Source of the DNA: Nitrospirota bacterium
GTDB taxonomy: Bacteria > Nitrospinota_A > UBA7883 > JACRGQ01
NCBI GenBank assembly: GCA_024275955.1
Contig: JAJRYD010000026.1
Location: forward strand, 17,834-81,833
Length of the DNA stretch: 64,000 nt
Direction of reading: 5' to 3'
Part shown: positions 1-9,407 of the stretch, one piece after another
Layout of the letters: each line of letters begins with the position of its first letter
Position numbering within the stretch: position 1 is the first letter of the stretch
Notes under the pieces: generated by a model
Seen by the model: the letters and a program-made list of their open reading frames with translations, nothing else
The model's database searches: none
What the model was told of the DNA's origin: nothing
Translations under genes and position numbers: made by a program

Positions 1-362
1 CCTATATTTTCGTATGCGTAGACTATTTTGGGCTTTGGCTTTCCGAGGAACCGGAAAAGCTTGAAGCCGGATTTTTTCTTTTTTACTGTCGGTAGAGCCG
101 CTGTTGCCTTTGGCATTGGAGTGGCGGCTGGTATCGGAACGGCGGTCGCAGGCTTTGCCTCTGTTTTTGTGGTTTTCAGTTTTTCAATTTTCATGTTTAC
201 GTCGAAAAGTTCTTTTTGCAGACGGAAGATTTTTTTGGAGAGTCTATCTTTTTTAGCTTTTAAATTTTCCAGAGTCTCCTCAGCCGCCGGCAGGCTTGAA
301 CTAAAGACAGACAGAAAAAGAACGGTACCGCAAACGGTGATAGTTTTTTTGGAGATTTTCAT
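1..362 (-). CDS. Exported coiled-coil protein, C-terminus beyond window
   Basis: I read this gene by translating the reverse strand from an ATG at 362; it runs off the left edge, so only about the first 120 residues are visible. The product starts with MKISKK and a hydrophobic stretch ending SSSLPAAEE, which looks like a Sec signal peptide with cleavage after the PAA. A charged Lys/Glu/Leu-rich segment (about residues 30-65) should form a coiled coil. A low-complexity Ala/Pro/Thr linker and a basic KKKKSGF segment follow. This layout is common in periplasmic or envelope-associated proteins, but I recognise no family and assign no function. It lies 24 bp downstream of the phosphoribosyltransferase gene on the same strand and is probably co-transcribed with it. 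Confidence 0.6.
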   Translation of the reverse strand, partial: MKISKKTITVCGTVLFLSVFSSSLPAAEETLENLKAKKDRLSKKIFRLQKELFDVNMKIEKLKTTKTEAKPATAVPIPAATPMPKATAALPTVKKKKSGFKLFRFLGKPKPKIVYAYENI

Positions 363-386
363 AGTTATAACAAGGTACCAGAATAG

Positions 387-977
387 TTATTCACTGTTAA
401 TAGTAATTTCGGATATATCTTCTTTTTCTCTTCCTTTGCCGTCGATATCCATGCCGTAGCCGAAAAGCCATTTCTCTCTGGCTTCCTTTTGGCTGTAGCC
501 AAGCTCAAAGCAGGCGAAGCCTATAAAGCTGTCTGTAGCTATATTCGATTTCTTGACAATTACTACAGATAGAAGATGGGCCGGATTGAAATCTTTAATA
601 GTTTTATAAGCTAGCTTTAGTGTTTCCCCTTCATCGACGAGGTCGTCTATTATGACGACGAACTTTCCGTTAAAATCGGCTTTTGTTTGTCTAAAGTCTA
701 TTAATCTCGGCTTAAGCAGTTCTGTTCCGTTAGACCTTTTTATCGTTATCGGTTTTTCTAAAATTGTCGGCCCTCCTACGCAAGGCCCGCATCCTCCGAA
801 ATGTTCCTCCACAAACATTCTAAACCTGCGGCACGCCGGCATAGCTCCATCCATTATCGGCACAAGTATAATTTCGGTAGCGGTGGAAGGGATCTTGGGG
901 ATGATTATTGCGGCTATTTCGCCGAGCCTTTTTTCTATCTCCTCGGCGCTAAAAAGCATTCTTGCATTTTTAAACAT
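387..977 (-). CDS. Hypoxanthine phosphoribosyltransferase-like protein
   Basis: This is a 196-aa type I phosphoribosyltransferase. The PRPP-binding loop is seen at residues 107-120 (VVIIDDLVDEGETL), with the two acidic residues followed by a small/hydroxyl-rich turn. The C-terminal segment FGYGMDIDGKGRE resembles the purine-recognition hood of HPRT enzymes (usual form VGYGxDxxxxxR). HPRTs salvage hypoxanthine or guanine with PRPP to give IMP or GMP in the cytosol. The N-terminal half (GGCGPCVGG) is divergent, so substrate choice is uncertain and xanthine or another purine is possible. The ATG overlaps the comEC stop codon by one base, so the two genes are translationally coupled. Confidence 0.75.
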   Translation of the reverse strand: MFKNARMLFSAEEIEKRLGEIAAIIIPKIPSTATEIILVPIMDGAMPACRRFRMFVEEHFGGCGPCVGGPTILEKPITIKRSNGTELLKPRLIDFRQTKADFNGKFVVIIDDLVDEGETLKLAYKTIKDFNPAHLLSVVIVKKSNIATDSFIGFACFELGYSQKEAREKWLFGYGMDIDGKGREKEDISEITINSE

Positions 978-3430
978 TATTCCAAGTTTATCTTTTCTGG
1001 AACCCTGTTTACAAATGAAAACGATGACGCGTTTCCATTGTTTATGACGATGATAATTTCACCTTCATCATCCGTCGCTTTTATTCTTATTCCGCGTTTT
1101 TTAAGCTGTCTTATCACCTCTATCGACGGGTGCCGCCAACGGTTTACCTTGGCTACACTTATGACGGCGACTTTGGGAGATACGGCGTTAAGGAATCTTG
1201 CTGTTGTGCCTGTTCGGCTTCCGTGGTGCGCCACCTTGATAATATCGGCAGAGAGCTTCGTGTTTTTAGCGAGGAGATACTTTTCGGCCTCTTTTTCTAT
1301 GTCGGACATAAAGAGGACTTTTACTTTATTGGTCTCCAGCATAAGCGCCAGCGAGCTGTTGTTTATGCTTACCCCCAGCTTTTCCGCGTACTTTTCGTCG
1401 GGGTGGATAGTTCTAATACTGCTTTCGCCAAAAGGTATTTCTATTCCTTCGCGCAATCTGGCGGTAGCTATACCTTTTTCCGCGCATATCTGCCTTAGTT
1501 CTTTTTGCGTTGCTTCCATCCTGTTTGTACTGTCTACCCCGTTATCGTAATACTGTTTTGTCTTTATTCTTTTTAAAATTGTTGCCAGCCCGCCCGCGTG
1601 GTCGTTATGGTCGTGCGTTGCTATTACAGCGTCGATGGTTCTTACCTTCAGCCGGTTTAGCGCCGGCGCTGTTACATAACTGCCTATGTCCATCTGTCCG
1701 AGAGCAACCCCTCCGTCGATTAGTATGTTCTCTCCGCTTTTAAGCATTACCAATGCCGAGTCTCCCTGCCCTACATCGAAGAAGTGAACCTCCGTCGCGT
1801 CTCTCGGCCAGTTTATATAGTAGAGCGTAAGGCATACTGTTAGTAAAATAGCGGCATAATAGCGCAGTTGGCTTCTAGTGAACCACAAGGCAAGAGTAGC
1901 GTAGTAGAACGCTATGAGGAGTGGGGGCATAGGCGGGCCGGTGAAGGAAAAAACGTTTATTTTTGAAAAAAGTTCTGCGGTAAACTTTATTCCGCCAAAC
2001 GCTAAGATTGCCGGCGATGCCGCTATAGCTCCGGCTGTTTCGGAAAATGAGCCCAAAGATGCCGCTATAAGTGTAGACGGCACCGCGACTGACGCGAGCG
2101 GTACCGCTACGATATTAGCTAAAAATCCGCCTAGATGAACTTCGGAGAAATGCGCCATTACTATAGGCGCCACCGCGAGACCGACAACGATAGATATTTT
2201 GACTGTTGATTCTAACGAGAGTTTGAGCCATTCGAGTTTTCCTTTTGGCTTGAGCTGTAGAAGTTCGTCTTCTTCTTCGTCTTTCTGGGCAAAAAGAATT
2301 ACGATAGCGAGTACGGCGCCAAATGACATCTGAAACGACGCGGAGAAGAGTGCCATCGGGTCGAAAAGAAGAATCAATAATGCCGATATTGCCAGCGCGT
2401 TTAGCGGCTCTTTTTCTCTGTCGATAATAGCCGAGAGCAGGTAGATGGCGACCATTATTCCAGCTCTTACGGCCGATACTCTTGTGCCTGTAGAGAGTAC
2501 GAATATCAATCCGGTAAAAAGAGCAAGCATGACAGCCGGTTTTCTGAAAAAACCGCTAAAGCTCCATAACGGTTTTAGCTTCGAGCTTATAGCGTAGGAG
2601 AACCAATAAAAGGCAAAATAAGAAAAGGCGGTTACGAAACCGACATGTAGCCCCGAAATAGCAAGAAAATGGGCAAGGCCGGAAACGGCAAAACTTCTCC
2701 GCAAATCAGAGTCAATTCCGCTGGTTATCCCTATAGACATAGCCGAGGCTACCTCTACAACGCTAGGCGGAAACCTATCTTCAATAAACTTTTTCGCGGC
2801 TCGTCGTAATATTTCGCCTCCCCTTTTCGGGTTTGCCGAGTAGCTGGCGGTAGTTATTTCCATCATTTTTTCGTCGCGGAGGTTTATAGTTACCCCTATT
2901 CCACGATCTTTCATAAACTGTCTGTAATCGAAACCGCCAAAATTGCGGAAAGAAGATACAGCTTTTATTCGGACATTCTTGATAGTTATAGAATCTCCTG
3001 GTAGCGGAGGGTTTTCTCCATCGTAGACAGAGACCCTTATTAACCCGTTTGTCTTTGATTCGATCGTTTCGCCTCTTATATTTTCGGCCTCCATATGGAA
3101 CCTGTATCCGCCGGGGAAATATTTGAACCCTGTTTTAACTTTGCCGGATACCCAAACCTTCTTAAGAGAGACAAAAGAGGTGATATGACCCTGTTTGTTG
3201 AAAATGTTCTGCGCGTTTATCGTAATGGCAAAGCCGGTGATAAGGAAAAGAGCCGGTAGCAGGCGAAACTTTTTTTGCGGCATACGCGAAACGGTGTAAA
3301 GCAGAGCAGATAAAAGTGCTAAAATAATCGCACCGTGTGTAGTGAAGCCAGAAAATTTACCGACCAATATTCCGGCTATTAGTGCGATGGAGAGGTCGAG
3401 CGACGGGGTGCGAAGAAGTTTGAATTTCAA
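977..3430 (-). CDS. comEC: ComEC/Rec2 DNA-uptake channel
   Basis: This 817-aa protein has the three-part ComEC plan. N-terminal membrane segments and an OB-like soluble DUF4131 region occupy roughly residues 1-180. A multi-helix Competence domain follows (about 210-520, including LAHFLAISGLHVGF). The C-terminal metallo-beta-lactamase domain (about 540-800) contains ATHDHNDHAGG and a later HHGS motif. ComEC forms the inner-membrane channel that passes single-stranded DNA into the cytoplasm during natural transformation, and its lactamase-like domain is proposed to degrade the non-imported strand. Length and motifs look complete. No other competence genes lie nearby, which is usual for comEC. 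Confidence 0.93.
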   Translation of the reverse strand: MKFKLLRTPSLDLSIALIAGILVGKFSGFTTHGAIILALLSALLYTVSRMPQKKFRLLPALFLITGFAITINAQNIFNKQGHITSFVSLKKVWVSGKVKTGFKYFPGGYRFHMEAENIRGETIESKTNGLIRVSVYDGENPPLPGDSITIKNVRIKAVSSFRNFGGFDYRQFMKDRGIGVTINLRDEKMMEITTASYSANPKRGGEILRRAAKKFIEDRFPPSVVEVASAMSIGITSGIDSDLRRSFAVSGLAHFLAISGLHVGFVTAFSYFAFYWFSYAISSKLKPLWSFSGFFRKPAVMLALFTGLIFVLSTGTRVSAVRAGIMVAIYLLSAIIDREKEPLNALAISALLILLFDPMALFSASFQMSFGAVLAIVILFAQKDEEEDELLQLKPKGKLEWLKLSLESTVKISIVVGLAVAPIVMAHFSEVHLGGFLANIVAVPLASVAVPSTLIAASLGSFSETAGAIAASPAILAFGGIKFTAELFSKINVFSFTGPPMPPLLIAFYYATLALWFTRSQLRYYAAILLTVCLTLYYINWPRDATEVHFFDVGQGDSALVMLKSGENILIDGGVALGQMDIGSYVTAPALNRLKVRTIDAVIATHDHNDHAGGLATILKRIKTKQYYDNGVDSTNRMEATQKELRQICAEKGIATARLREGIEIPFGESSIRTIHPDEKYAEKLGVSINNSSLALMLETNKVKVLFMSDIEKEAEKYLLAKNTKLSADIIKVAHHGSRTGTTARFLNAVSPKVAVISVAKVNRWRHPSIEVIRQLKKRGIRIKATDDEGEIIIVINNGNASSFSFVNRVPEKINLE

Positions 3431-3470
3431 TCTGTCTAGTCTCCCGCATGAATGATTGAAGCCATAATGG

Positions 3471-3500
3471 TTGACTATATACTACAGACGGTAATATAAA
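3471..3500 (+). promoter_or_regulatory. Probable sigma-70 promoter of gap-pgk
   Basis: TTGACT at 3471-3476 is followed after 18 bases by TATAAA at 3495-3500. This lies in the divergent gap between comEC and gap, about 55 bp upstream of the gap start. Spacing and both hexamers fit a housekeeping promoter. It is a pattern match only. Confidence 0.5.
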
Positions 3501-3554
3501 GGTTGAAGGTTTTAAACTGGTCAGATAATAAGTCCTTATTTTATAGGGGGTTGC

Positions 3555-4562
3555 ATGGCAATCAAAGTAGGAATAAACGGGTTTGGTCGCATTGGTCGTA
3601 ATGTTTTCCGTGCGGCGCTTAACAATGGCGATATAGATTTTGTAGCGGTTAACGACCTTACGAGCCCCGAGACGCTTGGGCATCTTTTAAAGTACGACTC
3701 GATTTTGGGCAACCTTTCTGAGGATGTTTTAGTTGACGGAGATACCATAAAGGTAGCCGGCCGTTCTGTTAAGGTTTTAAGTGAGCGAGACCCTGCTATG
3801 CTCCCGTGGGGCGATCTTGGCGTTGATATAGTGGTGGAGTCGACAGGCTTTTTTACGAACGGCGATGATGCCAAAAAACATCTGGCTGCCGGAGCGAAGA
3901 AGGTTATCATTTCTGCTCCCGCAAAGAATGAGGATATTACGCTGGTTCTTGGCGTAAACGATGAGAAATACGACCCGAAAAGCCACAATATAATCTCCAA
4001 CGCCTCGTGTACCACGAACTGTCTTGCCCCTGTGGTGAAGGTGATGATTGAGAATTTTGGTTTTAAAGGCGGGCAGATGACTACCATTCATTCCTATACC
4101 AACGATCAGAGCATACTAGACTTGCCTCATAAAGATTTAAGACGGGCAAGGGCGGCGGCTGTTTCGATGATCCCTACCACCACAGGCGCGGCTAAAGCTG
4201 TCGGCCTTGTATTGCCGGAGGTTGCGGGAAAACTTGACGGAATGGCTATAAGAGTTCCAACACCGAATGTTTCTCTGGTAGACCTTGTCTTTACGTCGGG
4301 TAACGATACCGATGCGAAAGCGGTAAACAGCGCCTTGCAAAAAGCGGCAGACGGCCCTTTAAGGGGAGTGCTTGAATACTGCACCTTACCGCTTGTCTCC
4401 AAAGATTTTGCCGGAAACCCAGCGTCGTCCGTTATTGATGCTCTTTCGACAAAAGTTGTCGATAAAAGGCTTGTGAAGGTTCTATCTTGGTACGACAACG
4501 AATGGGGCTACTCAAACCGTGTTGTAGATCTTGTAAAGTTTATTTCTGGCAAAGAGGTTTAA
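3555..4562 (+). CDS. gap: Glyceraldehyde-3-phosphate dehydrogenase
   Basis: This 335-aa type I GAPDH catalyses NAD(P)-dependent oxidative phosphorylation of glyceraldehyde 3-phosphate to 1,3-bisphosphoglycerate. It has the N-terminal dinucleotide fold ([14 protein letters not shown]) and the catalytic motif [12 protein letters not shown] with active-site Cys152. The C-terminal [11 protein letters not shown] is diagnostic. The ATG at 3555 follows an AGGGGGT ribosome binding site. pgk starts two bases after the stop, giving the classic gap-pgk glycolysis/gluconeogenesis operon. Asp33 after the second beta strand suggests NAD rather than NADP preference (inference). Confidence 0.97.
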   Translation: MAIKVGINGFGRIGRNVFRAALNNGDIDFVAVNDLTSPETLGHLLKYDSILGNLSEDVLVDGDTIKVAGRSVKVLSERDPAMLPWGDLGVDIVVESTGFFTNGDDAKKHLAAGAKKVIISAPAKNEDITLVLGVNDEKYDPKSHNIISNASCTTNCLAPVVKVMIENFGFKGGQMTTIHSYTNDQSILDLPHKDLRRARAAAVSMIPTTTGAAKAVGLVLPEVAGKLDGMAIRVPTPNVSLVDLVFTSGNDTDAKAVNSALQKAADGPLRGVLEYCTLPLVSKDFAGNPASSVIDALSTKVVDKRLVKVLSWYDNEWGYSNRVVDLVKFISGKEV

Positions 4563-4563
4563 A

Positions 4564-5760
4564 TTGAAAGGCAAACTCTCCATAGCCGACCTAGATGTTA
4601 AGGGAAAGTGCTGTCTGCTTAGAACCGACTTTAACGTGCCGTTGGATGAGTTTCAAAATATTACGGACGACACCCGCATAAGGTCGGCTTTGCCGACCAT
4701 TAACGACCTTATAGACCGTGAGGCTAAGATTGTCGTTCTCTCCCATCTCGGCAGGCCGGAAGGGAAGAAAAGCCACAAAATGAGCTTAAAGCCTGTGCAG
4801 GTTCGCCTTTCGAGGCTTTTAAAGCAGGATGTCAAGTTTGTCGAAGATTGTATCGGTTCCGATGTGGAAGAGGCGGTCTCTACGCTTAAAGAAGGGGAGA
4901 TTCTGCTCTTGGAAAACCTCCGTTTTTACAAAGAGGAGACCGATAACGACCCAGATTTCGCGAAAAAACTTGCTTCATTGGGAGAACTGTTCATCAACGA
5001 TGCTTTTGGGTCGGCCCATAGGGCACACGCGTCTACCACTGGGATTACCAAATTTTTGGAACAATCGGCTTGTGGCTATTTGATGAAAAAAGAGATAGAT
5101 TATTTTAACCGAGCGGTTGCCAACCCTATCCGACCTGTAGTTTCCATCGTAGGCGGCGGAAAGGCTTCCAGTAAACTGCAGGTACTAGAAAAGCTTCTCG
5201 ATAGGGTAGATAAGCTTATAGTCGGCGGCGGTCTTGCCTTTACATTCTTAAAAGCGAGGGGGCGGGAGATAGGCAACAATATGCTTGAAGAGGATCTTCT
5301 TCCCAATGTAAGAAAGATAATGGATAAAGCTACGGAAAAAGGGGTTAAGTTCTACCTGCCTGTCGATTTTGTCGTAGCGGAATCTATGGATCCGACTGCC
5401 CAGACAAAAGTGGTGCCGGCACAGGAGATACCAAAAGGATGGGTCGCCCCGGATATAGGGCCGGCAAGCGTAAAGCTTTTTGCGGAAGTGCTTCACGATG
5501 CCAAAACCATTATATGGAATGGGCCTATGGGCGTGTTTGAAGTCGATGCTTTTTCGAGGGGAACTATGGCTATGGTATCGGCCGTTTCCGACGCGTACGC
5601 CCTTACTATTGTCGGCGGCGGAGATACCGATGTGGCGGTACACCGCGCAGGCGCGGAGAGCAACATATCGTTTATCTCGACAGGTGGCGGGGCGTTTCTC
5701 GAACTTCTTGAAGGCAAAGAACTGCCTGCCTTTGCCGCGCTTTCCGACATTCCTGACTAA
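4564..5760 (+). CDS. pgk: Phosphoglycerate kinase
   Basis: This 398-aa PGK transfers phosphate between 1,3-bisphosphoglycerate and ADP. The N-terminal substrate domain includes LLRTDFNVPLDE and LSHLGRPEG; the C-terminal nucleotide domain includes the glycine-rich SIVGGGKASSKL and the closing TIVGGGDTDVAV. Length is normal and the protein is full. The start is TTG at 4564, just after the gap stop, with AAAGAGG inside the end of gap as ribosome binding site. Non-ATG starts recur in this genome. No triose-phosphate isomerase gene follows, unlike many gap-pgk-tpi operons. Confidence 0.97.
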   Translation: MKGKLSIADLDVKGKCCLLRTDFNVPLDEFQNITDDTRIRSALPTINDLIDREAKIVVLSHLGRPEGKKSHKMSLKPVQVRLSRLLKQDVKFVEDCIGSDVEEAVSTLKEGEILLLENLRFYKEETDNDPDFAKKLASLGELFINDAFGSAHRAHASTTGITKFLEQSACGYLMKKEIDYFNRAVANPIRPVVSIVGGGKASSKLQVLEKLLDRVDKLIVGGGLAFTFLKARGREIGNNMLEEDLLPNVRKIMDKATEKGVKFYLPVDFVVAESMDPTAQTKVVPAQEIPKGWVAPDIGPASVKLFAEVLHDAKTIIWNGPMGVFEVDAFSRGTMAMVSAVSDAYALTIVGGGDTDVAVHRAGAESNISFISTGGGAFLELLEGKELPAFAALSDIPD

Positions 5761-5928
5761 CCTTTTTTAGGTTACATGCTCCCAAATAAAGGCGTTTGCC
5801 GTAAAAACAGATAATTTCGCAGAATACTCCTATAAATACAGCAGGATTTGCCCGAAATTATGGTTTGTGTAACAATAGGCGTTAGCGATGCTGAGAGTCT
5901 TATAACTTTGTAATTATGAGGGTATTCA

Positions 5929-7614
5929 ATGAGTAAGCCTAGCGATGCCGGAGCAGACAACGCTCTTTTGGGAGAGGAAGGATCTTCAGGTATCCCCAAA
6001 GGGATAGCATCTATCACCGAGCTTAATGATTATTACAAAGCGGAGCTTAAACGGCTTTTTGATATAGGCATAGCCCTTTCCGCGGAAAAGGACCTTGAAA
6101 AGCTTCTCGAAATGATTGTCGATGAAGCGAGGCATGGAACCAATGCCGACGCAGGCACCCTCTATATACTCGAAGATGATAAACTGCATTTTAAAATCCT
6201 TCAAAACGAATCTCTCAATACGCGGATGGGAGGCTCATCCGGCCATGAGATAACTTTTTCGCCTGTCGTACTTAAAAAGGAAAATGTTTCGGCCTATTCC
6301 GCTCTCAGCAAGCAGACGGTAAATATCCCTGATGTTTACGAAGCGGAGGAGTTCGATTTTACCGGCCCGAGAAAATTTGATAAAGCTACCGGCTACCGTT
6401 CCAAATCTATGCTTGTGGTTCCTATGCTAGATCAGGAAAACGAAGTGATAGGCGTTCTACAGCTTATAAACTCCACCGATGCCAAAACCGGCGAAGTAGG
6501 CCCTTTCCAAAAAGAGGTTGTGCAGGCAACGCAGTCGCTCGCTTCGCAGGCGGCGGTCGCTATTACTACGGCTAATCTCATCAAAGATATGGAAATTCTG
6601 TTCGATTCGTTCGTGCAGGTAATGGCTACCGCGATCGACGAAAGGTCGCCTTATACCGGCGGTCATATTCAGCGCGTCGCGGAGCTTGGTGTTCTTATGT
6701 GCGAGGCGATGAACGAAGTTACAGAAGGCCCTTTCGCGGATGTTACCTTTTCTAAAGATAAAATAAAAGAGATGCATATAGCAGGGTGGATGCACGATAT
6801 AGGCAAGGTTACTACCCCGGTACATATAATGGACAAGTCAACGAAGCTTGAAACTATCGTGGATAGGGTCGAGTTTATCAAAGACAGATTCATGCTCATA
6901 GAAGCGACTATGGATAACCGATGGCTGACACGAAAAATCGAACTGATTAAAAGCGGTGCTGACGAAGAGGAAATAAAGAGAGAAGAAGAAGAGCATTCTA
7001 AAAAAATTGACGCTCACCGTTCCGATCTGGAACTTCTTGTAGTCTCTAACACCGGCGGCGAATTTATGGACCCTGAAAAGCAAAAAAGGGTAAGGGATAT
7101 AGGTGCCAAAAGTTATAAGCTAAACGGCCAAGTAAAGCGTTACCTTACGGATGATGAAATGGATAACCTCTGCATACCTAAGGGGACGCTTCTCGAATCG
7201 GAGAGAAAGCTTATGCAGGATCATATTGTGGTGACGATAAAGATGCTGGATAAAATTCCGTTTCCAAAACATCTTTCAAAGGTTGTGGAATACGCCGGCG
7301 GTCACCATGAGTGCTTAAACGGTGCAGGTTACCCAAACGGCTTAAAGGGCGACGAACTCTCGCTTGGAGCCCAGATTCTTAATCTTGTAGATTTTTATGA
7401 GGCTTTAACAGCGACCGACCGTCCGTATAAAAAACCGATGCCGTTTGAGAAGGCTATGCAGATTCTTGGGTTTGAGGTTAAGGATGGAAAAATCGACAAA
7501 GAGCTTTTCGACCTTTTTGTGAAGCTGGATATCCCCGGGCGTTTTAATAAAATGAACGATGAAAGAAAGAAGGCTGAGGCACTAAAAGCGCTTGAGGCAG
7601 AGGCTGATTCCTGA
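5929..7614 (+). CDS. GAF and HD-GYP domain protein, probable c-di-GMP phosphodiesterase
   Basis: This 561-aa cytosolic protein has a GAF sensor domain at about residues 45-205 and an HD-GYP domain at about 210-545. His283 and the HD pair His289-Asp290 are present, as are HH at about 459-460 and GAGYP at 465-469. These are the metal-binding and signature residues of cyclic-di-GMP hydrolases. A charged, helical insertion of about 130 residues (roughly 310-440) splits the HD-GYP core; I believe a related arrangement exists in other GAF/HD-GYP proteins. No REC or transmembrane segment is present, so the GAF domain probably binds a small cytosolic ligand. It is a single gene 168 bp after pgk. Confidence 0.87.
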   Translation: MSKPSDAGADNALLGEEGSSGIPKGIASITELNDYYKAELKRLFDIGIALSAEKDLEKLLEMIVDEARHGTNADAGTLYILEDDKLHFKILQNESLNTRMGGSSGHEITFSPVVLKKENVSAYSALSKQTVNIPDVYEAEEFDFTGPRKFDKATGYRSKSMLVVPMLDQENEVIGVLQLINSTDAKTGEVGPFQKEVVQATQSLASQAAVAITTANLIKDMEILFDSFVQVMATAIDERSPYTGGHIQRVAELGVLMCEAMNEVTEGPFADVTFSKDKIKEMHIAGWMHDIGKVTTPVHIMDKSTKLETIVDRVEFIKDRFMLIEATMDNRWLTRKIELIKSGADEEEIKREEEEHSKKIDAHRSDLELLVVSNTGGEFMDPEKQKRVRDIGAKSYKLNGQVKRYLTDDEMDNLCIPKGTLLESERKLMQDHIVVTIKMLDKIPFPKHLSKVVEYAGGHHECLNGAGYPNGLKGDELSLGAQILNLVDFYEALTATDRPYKKPMPFEKAMQILGFEVKDGKIDKELFDLFVKLDIPGRFNKMNDERKKAEALKALEAEADS

Positions 7615-7668
7615 GTACAGCTTGCTTGCGCTAGACTTATCGGCAAATAGTTTTCCGGGGGGGAAAGA

Positions 7669-8415
7669 GTGGTAGATTTTTTTCTGAACCTTTTTAGGTT
7701 TTTTATCTTCTTTCTCGTAGATATTGTCTACAAGGTTTTGTTCCGCTCGAGCGCGGTGGGGCCTGAAAATATTCCAAAAGATGGAGGCGTAATGATAGCG
7801 TCCAATCATAAATCTGCTTGGGATGTGTTTCTTATACCGTATTTTGCCGTTTCCCGTTTTTCATCCCGCCGTATATCGCTCGCGGCAAAGGAGGAGCTTT
7901 TCCGCTTTTTCCCTGTCGGAATAGCTTTGCGGATGATGAGGGTTATCCCTGTTAAAAGAAGAACAGTCAACTCTAAACAGATGAGCAGGCTCAACGAGAT
8001 ACTAAAGAAGCATATTCTTATAGTGTTTCCAGAAGGCACAAGAACCAAGACAGGCAGGCTTGGGAAAGGAAGCTCCGGCGTAGGCAAGATGATATGGGAG
8101 TGCAGGCCAACAGTGATTCCGACAGCTGTTATTAATACTAATTACTGCTCTCCGGGCGGGTCGTGGTTTTCCTTAAATTTTTTTCAAAAGCTTTATGTCG
8201 TCTACGGCGAGCCTATTGATATGGAAAAGTATTACGCGATGGAAGGCGACAGGAAGACGTTTCGGATGATTACCGGCTGTGTGATGGATGAGATAGCCAA
8301 GCTTATAGAGAAGCATAAGGAGCTTGACACCGCTCCGGCGAAGATTTTCCAAAAGGTGAATGCCGGATATAAAAATCGGTTGCGTGAACTTGAGGAAAAG
8401 GGGAAAAGCTTATGA
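7669..8415 (+). CDS. plsC: 1-acyl-sn-glycerol-3-phosphate acyltransferase
   Basis: This 248-aa PlsC-family acyltransferase makes phosphatidic acid from lysophosphatidic acid at the inner membrane. The catalytic HX4D motif is seen as NHKSAWD (His47, Asp52) and the substrate motif as FPEGTR near residue 118. A hydrophobic, Phe-rich N-terminal helix (residues 3-20) anchors it. The start is GTG at 7669 after a GGGGGGAAAG ribosome binding site. The stop overlaps the rnhB start (ATGA), so plsC, rnhB and yraN form one operon. The C-terminus is Lys/Glu-rich and otherwise unremarkable. Confidence 0.92.
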   Translation: MVDFFLNLFRFFIFFLVDIVYKVLFRSSAVGPENIPKDGGVMIASNHKSAWDVFLIPYFAVSRFSSRRISLAAKEELFRFFPVGIALRMMRVIPVKRRTVNSKQMSRLNEILKKHILIVFPEGTRTKTGRLGKGSSGVGKMIWECRPTVIPTAVINTNYCSPGGSWFSLNFFQKLYVVYGEPIDMEKYYAMEGDRKTFRMITGCVMDEIAKLIEKHKELDTAPAKIFQKVNAGYKNRLRELEEKGKSL

Positions 8416-8981
8416 CGAGAGTAGCCGGTGTGGATGAGGCAGGGCGCGGCCCGCTGGCAGGGCCGGTGGTCGCCGCCGCCGTAATTCTCAATTTTGGCAG
8501 TAAAGCTGTAAAGCCGCCCTTTCCACTTGTCGATTCCAAAACGATTGACGAGAAAAAACGCGAGCTTCTTTATGACTGGCTTTACAAAAGCGGAGCCGAA
8601 ATAGGAGTAGGGCAGGTAGAGCATGACGAGATTGATACGATTAATATACACAACGCTTCGCTTCTTGCGATGAAAAAGGCGGTAATGGCTATAAGGCCGC
8701 TCCCTGAAAGGCTTGTGGTAGACGGCAGGTTTACCATTGATATGGCGATAACCCAAAAAGCTATCATTAAAGGGGATAGCAAGGTTGAATCTATTTCCGC
8801 CGCTTCTATCGTCGCTAAGGTAACTAGGGATAGAATAATGAAACGGTACCACGAGGACTTTCCGGAATACGGGTTTTCGTCTCACAAGGGGTACCCTACT
8901 AAATCGCATAAAAAAGCGGTTTTAGAATTCGGCCCCACTCCGGTTCATCGTCTGACGTTTAGGGGAGTGAGAGGGGTATAG
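8412..8981 (+). CDS. rnhB: Ribonuclease HII
   Basis: This 189-aa RNase HII cleaves RNA in RNA-DNA hybrids and removes single ribonucleotides misincorporated in DNA. The N-terminal signature GVDEAGRGPLAGPVV holds the catalytic Asp8-Glu9; LVDSKTI and the later VVDGRF carry further conserved acidic residues. The C-terminal SSHKGYPTKSHKKAV is the typical substrate-binding helix region. It starts inside the plsC stop (4-bp overlap) and is followed 2 bp later by yraN, a very common pairing in bacteria. Confidence 0.96.
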   Translation: MTRVAGVDEAGRGPLAGPVVAAAVILNFGSKAVKPPFPLVDSKTIDEKKRELLYDWLYKSGAEIGVGQVEHDEIDTINIHNASLLAMKKAVMAIRPLPERLVVDGRFTIDMAITQKAIIKGDSKVESISAASIVAKVTRDRIMKRYHEDFPEYGFSSHKGYPTKSHKKAVLEFGPTPVHRLTFRGVRGV

Positions 8982-8983
8982 CG

Positions 8984-9355
8984 GTGTCTTCCATTTTTTC
9001 TAGGCTGGCGGCGCTTGCTTTTGGCAGGTATGGCGAGGCTTTGGCCGAAAGCAGTCTGAAGGAAAAAGGCTATAGTATTTTGCAAAAAAACTTTAGGTGC
9101 AAGGAAGGGGAGATAGATATAATCGCCCGTGACGGCGATACGCTTGTTTTTTGCGAAGTGAAGGCTAGACGGTCAAAAGCTTTTGGTTCTGCTCTTGAGG
9201 GGATTACGCCGCAGAAAATAAAAAAAATAAAAAAAGCGGCACAAGTTTTTTTATTGAGAAACGGCATAACAGATAGTGATTGCCGTTTTGATGTTGTTAC
9301 AATAGACGAAGATGGAGAAAAACGGGAGATTGAGGTTATTCCCAATGCTTTCTAA
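8984..9355 (+). CDS. YraN/UPF0102 family nuclease-like protein
   Basis: This 123-aa protein belongs to the UPF0102 (YraN) family with a Holliday-junction-resolvase-like fold. The motifs seen are FGRYGEALAESSL, then EGEIDIIARDGDTLVFCEVKAR, which supplies the E..D..ExK active-site pattern. The biochemical role of the family is not well established; a structure-specific DNA nuclease function is inferred from the fold. The start is GTG at 8984, two bases after rnhB, completing the plsC-rnhB-yraN operon. Confidence 0.9.
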   Translation: MSSIFSRLAALAFGRYGEALAESSLKEKGYSILQKNFRCKEGEIDIIARDGDTLVFCEVKARRSKAFGSALEGITPQKIKKIKKAAQVFLLRNGITDSDCRFDVVTIDEDGEKREIEVIPNAF

Positions 9356-9407
9356 CTCCTCTCGTATATTTTAGATATTAATTCTTAATTATTAGGGAGA
9401 CTCTCTT

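Noticed and set aside
28..459. Open frame on the plus strand with a hydrophobic, Phe-rich product
   Set aside because: It is antisense to the signal-peptide protein read on the minus strand (1-362), which has a proper start, leader and coiled coil; the plus-strand product is a mirror of Lys-rich codons.
5759..5773. Terminator after pgk (AACCT-TTTTT-AGGTT)
   Set aside because: The stem is only five pairs and is not followed by a T run, so I did not enter it as a feature.
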